Shown one piece after another: positions 9,301-12,984 of a DNA stretch of 12,984 nucleotides. Every line of letters starts with the position of its first letter. The stretch's first letter is position 1. A program made the position numbers and the translations under genes. The notes beneath the pieces were generated by a model, which saw nothing but the letters and a program-made list of their open reading frames with translations, made no database searches and was not told the origin of the DNA. Source of the stretch: Phoronis ovalis (lineage: Eukaryota > Phoronida > Phoronidae); the NCBI GenBank assembly GCA_028565635.1, contig JAOXYB010073944.1, forward strand, positions 1 to 12,984. The letters run 5' to 3'.

Positions 9301-9506
9301 AGCTTGTGTGCGTCTATCAAGTATTAATTACTAATTAGCAATACCTTAGTCAACATGTAATTAACTTTATACATTTACCAAAAGCAGCATTATGCATTAA
9401 CACTCACCACGATGGGTAATCCAAACTGGACCGTCATTGGTGCGTTTGTGTATCGTGGAATTAATCCACAGGCTCCAGGATGATTTGATAAGTTTCTATC
9501 AATCAT
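3305..9506 (-). CDS. CREBRF: CREBRF / REPTOR-like bZIP transcription regulator (7 coding exons)
   Basis: The spliced coding model joins 9506-9408, 6665-5735, 5583-5491, 5075-4922, 4840-4463, 4016-3820 and 3396-3305. It gives 1944 nt, or 647 residues plus stop, with consistent phases at all six junctions; vertebrate CREBRF is about 640. Visible parts: an N-terminal acidic/serine-rich activation-type region with the family block [11 protein letters not shown] (173-183), an LxxLL motif (270-274), an acidic stretch (344-374), the conserved block around [13 protein letters not shown] (445-457), the segment [15 protein letters not shown] (507-521), the bZIP basic region (about 541-560, [13 protein letters not shown]) and a short zipper (L569, L572, L579, I586), and a conserved C-terminus ([12 protein letters not shown], 624-635). 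The family acts in the nucleus. Vertebrate CREBRF regulates CREB3/Luman and glucocorticoid-receptor signalling, and fly REPTOR drives transcription when TORC1 is inhibited. I chose the first ATG in the spliced frame as start, but the frame is open further upstream (see exons 1 and 2). Confidence 0.9.
3397..3819 (-). other. CREBRF: Intron 7
   Basis: A 423-bp GT-AG intron (donor GTAAGT, acceptor TTTTTTTAG) between the zipper exon and the C-terminal exon, AT-rich. A plus-strand open frame at 3447-3674 inside it has no coding features. Nothing else seen. Confidence 0.88.
3820..4016 (-). CDS. CREBRF: Coding exon 7 (bZIP basic region end and leucine zipper)
   Basis: Acceptor AATTTCAG and donor A|GTAAGT are both canonical. 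The exon encodes [20 protein letters not shown] and onward (residues 553-617). The Arg before it is split with exon 6 (AG|G), an intron position inside the DNA-binding basic region. Heptad-spaced L572, L579 and I586 make a short, imperfect zipper, as in family members. The following QNP and [10 protein letters not shown] segments align with vertebrate CREBRF (QNPRD and KLEILIKDTL). Confidence 0.95.
4017..4462 (-). other. CREBRF: Intron 6
   Basis: A 446-bp intron with donor AAG|GTATTT and acceptor TTTCAG, phase 2, splitting the bZIP basic region. It is AT-rich. No further feature recognised; the minus-strand open frame running through part of it is exon 6 read-through. Confidence 0.9.
4463..4840 (-). 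CDS. CREBRF: Coding exon 6 (conserved FW/GPKG block and bZIP basic region start)
   Basis: Encodes residues 427-551. It holds the block [19 protein letters not shown] (443-461), then a stretch rich in P, D and G, then [19 protein letters not shown] and [19 protein letters not shown], which match vertebrate CREBRF closely. The donor at 4462/4461 is clear. The 5' edge is less sure: I use the acceptor GGCTAG before 4840 because it is in phase with exon 5; CAG before 4831 is also in phase and would remove Ser-Asn-Ser. The more canonical-looking TTTTAG before 4853 would shift the frame to an immediate stop. Confidence 0.88.
4841..4921 (-). other. CREBRF: Very short intron 5, length multiple of three, in-frame stop at donor
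   Basis: An 81-bp intron (90 bp with the alternative acceptor) with donor AT|GTAATC. Exons 5 and 6 lie in the same genomic frame, separated in that frame only by the TAA at 4918-4920, formed by the donor's own TAA. Retention would therefore end the protein after residue 426, before the bZIP region. The donor is the only GT available after the exon 5 coding segment. Four competing AG acceptors lie within about 25 bp. Confidence 0.65.
4922..5075 (-). CDS. CREBRF: Coding exon 5 (basic, Ser/Thr-rich linker)
   Basis: Encodes residues 376-425 plus split codons at both ends: [18 protein letters not shown], the basic run RQKKNRQ (396-402), then a Ser/Thr-rich tail. The 5' edge uses acceptor CTAAG before 5075, which is in phase with exon 4 and gives E-Y-E-x-S-P-S-V-E, resembling the vertebrate G-Y-E-N-D-S-V-E. 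An alternative in-phase acceptor, CTTCAG before 5054, looks stronger as a splice site but drops seven residues. The basic run is a candidate nuclear-localisation segment by composition. Confidence 0.75.
5076..5490 (-). other. CREBRF: Intron 4
   Basis: A 415-bp phase-1 intron with strong donor G|GTAAGT and a weak pyrimidine tract before the chosen acceptor. It contains a short TA run at 5465-5475 near the donor. No coding or RNA gene seen in it. Confidence 0.75.
5465..5475. repeat. Short (TA)n run
   Basis: Eleven bases of alternating T and A inside intron 4, about 15 bp past the donor. Simple sequence; no function inferred. Confidence 0.8.
5491..5583 (-). CDS. CREBRF: Coding exon 4 (acidic stretch)
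   Basis: Acceptor GGTTACAG and donor G|GTAAGT, phase 1 on both sides. It encodes residues 345-374, almost half Asp and Glu ([20 protein letters not shown], then DEEEE). Vertebrate CREBRF has a long acidic run at the same place, between the N-terminal half and the conserved C-terminal half. Being 93 nt with equal phases, the exon could be skipped without frame loss. Confidence 0.92.
5584..5734 (-). other. CREBRF: Intron 3
   Basis: A 151-bp phase-1 intron with donor G|GTAAGT and acceptor GGTTACAG. The reading frame runs on past the donor for some codons with a run of Lys/Leu, which does not look like the neighbouring protein. Splicing is therefore preferred. Confidence 0.9.
5735..6665 (-). CDS. 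CREBRF: Coding exon 3 (large N-terminal activation-type region)
   Basis: A 931-nt exon bounded by TTTTCAG and G|GTAAGT, encoding residues 34-343. The region is Ser/Asn/Asp-rich and mostly disordered by composition. Family landmarks are [16 protein letters not shown] (76-91), matching the vertebrate F-M-Y-E-L-D-R-E-M-N-Y-Q-Q-N segment, then [12 protein letters not shown] (151-162), and [11 protein letters not shown] (173-183) matching P-T-L-A-Q-L-N-S-E-D-S. An LQQLL (270-274) fits the LxxLL co-regulator motif. [15 protein letters not shown] (313-327) looks like a short amphipathic helix. Other frames over this exon are shadows. Confidence 0.93.
6941..7100. repeat. 80-bp tandem duplication, two copies
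   Basis: Copy 1 is 6941-7020 and copy 2 is 7021-7100. The copies differ at one base only (G at 6982, A at 7062). The single G preceding each copy also matches. The near identity suggests a recent duplication. It lies in intron 2, no open frame runs through it, and no third copy was seen in the window. Confidence 0.97.
8620..8642. repeat. Short tandem repeat with two E-boxes
   Basis: The unit ATCAGCTGTTT occurs twice, 12 bp apart, giving two CAGCTG E-boxes in phase with about one helical turn. It is intronic. It could be a bHLH site pair or chance. Confidence 0.4.
8780..9034 (+). other. Unassigned 84-codon open frame in intron 2, antisense to the gene
   Basis: An ATG-to-TAA frame that I do not recognise. 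Its middle part ([18 protein letters not shown] and [19 protein letters not shown]) looks more protein-like than other short frames in the window, with a mix of charged and aliphatic residues. No domain, splice signals or poly(A) signal tie it to a gene. It may be a fragment of an old mobile element or chance. Confidence 0.15.
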
Positions 9507-9634
9507 AAATTTGCTATAATCTCTAGGAATATTAGAGTTGGTACGCAACTGGTATCGTTCCCAAAGGTTAGTTAAAAGTAGCCTCTGCAGTAATTTTTTT
9601 TTTGGCTGCCTTGATTGTTCTATGCCTTGTTTAT
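9408..9634 (-). CDS. CREBRF: Exon 2 (holds the first ATG; 5' part UTR or coding)
   Basis: Acceptor TTTTTCAG and donor GTG|GTGAGT are both good. The first ATG, at 9504-9506, starts [20 protein letters not shown] and gives 33 residues before intron 2; a second in-frame ATG follows (APMTVQF). The context of the first ATG is weak (T at -3, A at +4). The frame is also open across the whole upstream part of the exon (KQGIEQSRQPKKKLLQRLLL, then TNLWERYQLRTNSN) and, with matching phase, into exon 1. The true start may therefore lie further 5'. Confidence 0.8.
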
Positions 9635-12299
9635 CTGAAAAATAAAATTGAAATATAATAAAATTTTCAAATAGAAGTATATATACACACATCACCTGGC
9701 AGAAACAAGTTTCTCATTGTTACCTATTCATCGCATGAAAAAAACACACAAAGTAAATACAAATAGAGAAAAGGTGAGTTCTCTGCAATGCCTTTCTATT
9801 AAAATGATTTATTTACAAGCTGAGAAAGAGACTGATTTATGTTATGAAATAATTGAAGATCCTATTAACCTACAATAATTATGGCTTATATATGTAAACA
9901 ATACAGCAAATGCATCCTGTTTTATTATTAAGATCTCCACACTGTAGACTGACATCAGTTGTTAGAAACATTGATGGGAGTTTTTTAATAAATGAATTAT
10001 AGTACATAAAACAGTTGCTAGAATAAACTGGCAAGCTTTCTGCCAATTTTGTCTACAAAAGTTGTTTATAATGCTTAAAGTTGAATACAGTATCATATGT
10101 GTATGTTTATGCTTGTAAAGCTAGGAGTGCCATATATTTTTCTCCTTTAAATTCAAAGCTATGACTGCCAGATTATTTTGTCCTTTACATTAAATTTTTA
10201 GACAAATCTTTTGAATGACTTTTTAGGAAAATTATTTTTTAGAAAAAAAAATTATCTTAAATTACAAAGCCGACTAACAACTGCCCTGGTGTCATATACT
10301 ACTTTGTTGCTATATGCACATAATATATGAAATGCTCGAATGATTCAGCAAATTAATGTTGAGGATAAAAATGAAAATAACATATTCTAACATATTTATA
10401 AATTACATGACTGTATAACAATATAAAAATATTATCAGAAGGATGAAATGCATGTTTATGCTAAGATTGAAATAAACTTACAAATTTAGAAAATTTATTT
10501 AACACAAGAATCTAATATTATTTAATCTGGTTACTCTAAAAGGTGTGATGCAATAATAATATCAACCATTAAACACACCTTTTTTCAACACCATAAACAA
10601 AAGTAAGCAAGCTAACATATTATATCAAGGGTACATCTGGTAAAGAGTGACCCAGATACTTGCTGAGTCTATACATTTATTTGATCAACATGTTGATGAT
10701 AAACAGTTCACCTTCAACCCAAATAGTTTTAACCTTCATTGATGAATGAAACTATTTATTATAACTACTTCCTCATTTCCTCTAAATGTTTGTTTTTTGT
10801 CAAAACACAATAGGTGTGTTACAAGTAACTAGGACAGCTTCAGTGATTTATTCATTGACAGTACACTGCAATTATACATGATACTAATGACCTAGGTGAG
10901 ACTTTTCCGTCATCATAGGTCAAGGTCCAAAAGCCATTTTAATACATAATGGAAAAATGTTTAGTACATCATGTACTAAGAGGCACTCCTGTATTAATTT
11001 TCCAAAAGAAATAATTATAACTTTCAAATGCCAAGGTACGACTTTGAAGTGTCCAGCCAAAAACAAATACATTTAAATTGTAATTACTAACGAACAATTA
11101 AGCTATTGTAAGATAAATTATCAATGAATTTTAATGTTATCTGGACATCTTTCTTTATTGTGTCAGTGACCTCTGAATTACTAGTTCTTCCACTAAACTT
11201 CTGACACAGTGATCATGATTTAGAATTATATTTTCTATTGTCTACTTATACAAATATTATCTTGCATAATGCTTTAAACCAGCCCCAGAATCTTAAGGGA
11301 TATGTACAAGCTGTATAAACTGTTCCACTTAATATAAGTTCTTAGCCATTACAATTTTGCCATCACAAAACAGATAAAACAGATATGTTCAACATTCTAG
11401 ATGGATAATAACGAAAGTAAGGGATGATATGTTAAGTTAATTTAGTTATGGAACTATAGTACATCTTGAATCTGATTTCGACGTGTAATCCTGTCCTGTC
11501 ACATAATCGAAAAATATTGGATGAATAGAGCAAACAATATATGATTCTTTTATAAATGATTGCCTGTTAGCTCAAACAGGTATATAATAAATATTCCATC
11601 TCTCCTTCATTCCCACCAGTTGACAGATACATACCAATATATCTCTGTAGTAAACTAACAACTTATTAGATGATATCTTACAAAATATTAGTAAGTTGGA
11701 CCTCTTAAACATGTTAAAATTGGAAACATAGATTGATTCACTACACTCCTGCAGCTCAAAAATCCTTTAACTAGTCACTATAGAGTATATAGGTCCATAA
11801 ATGTAAGGTATTGTTCATATAATGCCAACTCTGACAAAACATTCATCAAAAATTAAATAACAGAAATGTATCGCTGAAGGAAGTACACCTGTAAACAATC
11901 AATCCTAGTAAATTTCCAGGAAATATATATTTGAAATAATTTGCCTAAGTGAAAAGCTGACGTGTACCACTGCTATGACCATGCCTTGCATCACATCAAC
12001 ATTTTTGGAGCGAATGCAACCAGCTACATAGGTCAATGTCACACTCGGGTTATTCAGTGCATGAAAGAATGGATGCAAATTTTGATACCGAGAATCGACC
12101 GTGAACCTAACAACATATAGTGCTCGTTTATATAACTTTACTCAGAAAGCTCGCATGACTAGGCATACTGTGAGATATCGCTTGCATAAGCATATATTCT
12201 TGTTCATTATGCAATCAACCTTGGGTAAACAAGTATGAAATTTGGAGAAGTATGCTAATCACGCTACACTATTCAATCACAAAATACCAAAATACTTAC
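9635..12299 (-). other. CREBRF: Intron 1 (2.7 kb)
   Basis: Donor T|GTAAGTATT at 12299 and acceptor TTTTTCAG before 9634. It is AT-rich. It holds a 14-bp perfect palindrome (ATCAACATGTTGAT, 10684-10697), an octamer ATGCAAAT (12073-12080) and a TGACGTG core (11958-11964). No coding frame or RNA gene was recognised. Confidence 0.75.
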
Positions 12300-12504
12300 A
12301 TATTAGCTCCCAAAATCGTGATAATTTACTTCTTAAAGATCTTTTCTTTCTTCTGATAGCTACACTTTTGCACAGTTCTTGGAATTTATAGCAGTTTTGT
12401 AATTTCTTTCTCGGGGAATATTTTGCTTGATCTATTTTACTCCAGTTTGTTTTGGTTCTGTCAAATAACCTGTCAATTCCAGAAAAGTCACGGGATCTGT
12501 ATGA
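12300..12504 (-). other. CREBRF: Exon 1, 5' leader or N-terminal coding extension (left edge sure, right edge not)
   Basis: A strong donor (ATAT|GTAAGT) ends the exon at 12300. Reading in the phase that joins exon 2 (T|AT gives Tyr), the frame is open from the TGA at 12505-12507 to the donor, 68 codons, but has no ATG. The putative peptide is Lys/Arg-rich (KYSPRKKLQNCYKFQELCKS, then RRKKRSLRSKLSRFWELI). The right limit is a bound set by that stop, not a mapped end. A TATAAA on this strand at 12385-12390 could place the transcription start further in. It could be untranslated leader, a non-ATG extension, or an internal exon whose start lies beyond the window. Confidence 0.5.
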
Positions 12505-12512
12505 TCACGTGA
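12505..12512. promoter_or_regulatory. CLEAR/M-box-type E-box TCACGTGA
   Basis: A perfect 8-bp palindrome with core CACGTG (12506-12511), extended to TCACGTGAC. This is the preferred site of MITF/TFE-family bHLH-zip factors and also fits USF/MYC. It sits just upstream of the predicted exon 1. Confidence 0.55.
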
Positions 12513-12519
12513 CTATCAC

Positions 12520-12524
12520 CCAAT
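12520..12524 (+). promoter_or_regulatory. CCAAT box
   Basis: CCAATCA on the plus strand (ATTGG toward the gene), a core NF-Y site 8 bp from the E-box. It supports this block being the promoter, although the motif is short. Confidence 0.4.
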
Positions 12525-12539
12525 CACATTTCAAGTTTT

Positions 12540-12549
12540 GGGAAATCCC
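12540..12549 (+). promoter_or_regulatory. kappaB-type site GGGAAATCCC
   Basis: A full match to the Rel/NF-kappaB consensus GGGRNWYYCC in the promoter-like block. Sequence match only. Confidence 0.4.
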
Positions 12550-12555
12550 CTCCCA

Positions 12556-12562
12556 TGTTTAC
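12556..12562 (+). promoter_or_regulatory. Forkhead core TGTTTAC
   Basis: The reverse complement is GTAAACA, the core bound by FOX/FOXO factors. The seven-base match is weak alone, but it lies between the kappaB-type site and the heat-shock element. Confidence 0.25.
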
Positions 12563-12583
12563 GCCCAAACGTAGGGAGAAAAT

Positions 12584-12598
12584 GTTCTAGAATTTTCT
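12584..12598. promoter_or_regulatory. Heat-shock element, three perfect inverted pentamers
   Basis: GTTCT-AGAAT-TTTCT has three contiguous alternating nTTCn/nGAAn units, the minimal trimer site of HSF1. It lies about 80-300 bp upstream of the possible transcription starts. The chance of this in AT-rich DNA is not negligible, but its place in the promoter block is notable. Confidence 0.5.
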
Positions 12599-12599
12599 A

Positions 12600-12984
12600 A
12601 ACCCTGCTTAATTTCGGGCTCAGTTTTTAAATTTGGACTCAAATTTGGATTATGCAAGAATGCAATCTATTATTTACTCATAAAAGTATAACAACGTACA
12701 AAATATTTTATAGTTGATGGTTAATATTTGCAGAAATAAGTATTCTAAAAATGAAAACTGGCCTAAACAGGTTGTTTTAAAAATAGTAAGTGACGTCATC
12801 AAAAGGTGAACTATAGGACATCCTATTCACGGAAAATTTCCACAGAGAAAAATTTCCTCATCATCTTCCAAGAATTAGTATTTTGATCTAGAATATGTAA
12901 ATCTCTAATATATCCTAGTTTTGACATAAGAAATTTTACAGAAAAGCACGAAGTCCAATGAAAACATTACAAATACATTTATTT
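12600..12984. other. Upstream flank, no gene seen
   Basis: AT-rich sequence upstream of the minus-strand promoter block. No coding frame recognised; the only clear motif is the CRE palindrome at 12791-12798. A 5' exon of this gene or a neighbour could start beyond the right edge. Confidence 0.5.
12791..12798. promoter_or_regulatory. Perfect CRE palindrome TGACGTCA
   Basis: The full 8-bp cAMP-response element, bound by CREB/ATF-class bZIP dimers, about 290 bp upstream of exon 1. Both CpG-containing halves are intact in otherwise CpG-poor DNA. Confidence 0.5.

Larger units (their letters stand above)
6666..9407 (-). other. CREBRF: Intron 2 (2.7 kb)
   Basis: Phase-0 intron with donor GTG|GTGAGT and acceptor TTTTCAG. 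It contains an 80-bp tandem duplication at 6941-7100, a 12-bp tandem repeat with two CAGCTG E-boxes at about 8620-8642, and an unassigned plus-strand open frame at 8780-9034. The rest is AT-rich with no gene recognised. Confidence 0.9.

Noticed and set aside
12385-12390. TATAAA on the minus strand as the core promoter
   Set aside because: It lies inside the open frame of exon 1 and downstream of the clustered promoter motifs; TATAAA is frequent in AT-rich DNA. Kept only as a possibility for a shorter exon 1.
1-12984. tRNA, rRNA, CRISPR array, bacterial operon, viral or complete transposon sequence
   Set aside because: Looked for B-box-like sequence, regular spaced repeats, ribosome-binding sites with tight gene packing, and polymerase or transposase motifs; none was found.

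Overview
This is AT-rich animal nuclear DNA. It shows GT-AG introns, long T- and A-rich non-coding stretches, and no bacterial operon structure. Almost everything recognisable belongs to one split gene on the minus strand, an orthologue of the bZIP transcription regulator CREBRF (Luman/CREB3 recruitment factor; the Drosophila relative is REPTOR). The species cannot be named from the window. The protein is clearly related to, but well diverged from, the vertebrate one, so an invertebrate (perhaps a spiralian) is likely.

Gene layout, read right to left: a promoter-like, locally CpG-richer block at about 12500-12800; exon 1 ending at 12300; exon 2 at 9408-9634; a large exon 3 at 5735-6665; exon 4 (acidic) at 5491-5583; exon 5 at 4922-5075; exon 6 at 4463-4840; exon 7 (rest of the bZIP basic region and the zipper) at 3820-4016; and a last exon with the stop codon at 3305-3307. 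From the first ATG in exon 2 (9504-9506) the spliced frame stays open for 647 codons with every intron phase matching. That is very close to the vertebrate CREBRF length of about 640 residues. A polyadenylation signal lies at 3125-3130, and the remaining left 3 kb holds no gene I can support.

The promoter block has several full-consensus stress and nutrient motifs close together: a three-unit heat-shock element, a palindromic E-box of the MITF/TFEB (CLEAR/M-box) type, a kappaB-type site, a CCAAT box, a forkhead core and, further up, a perfect CRE palindrome. This suits a gene of the CREBRF/REPTOR family, known for TORC1, starvation and ER-stress responses.

Three gene-model points deserve attention. 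The reading frame is open through exon 1 and the 5' half of exon 2 although no ATG is present there. Intron 5 is very short, a multiple of three long, and carries an in-frame stop right at its donor, so its retention would give a protein without the bZIP domain. Its most canonical-looking acceptor would break the frame. Other items are an 80-bp near-perfect tandem duplication and an unexplained plus-strand open frame, both inside intron 2.
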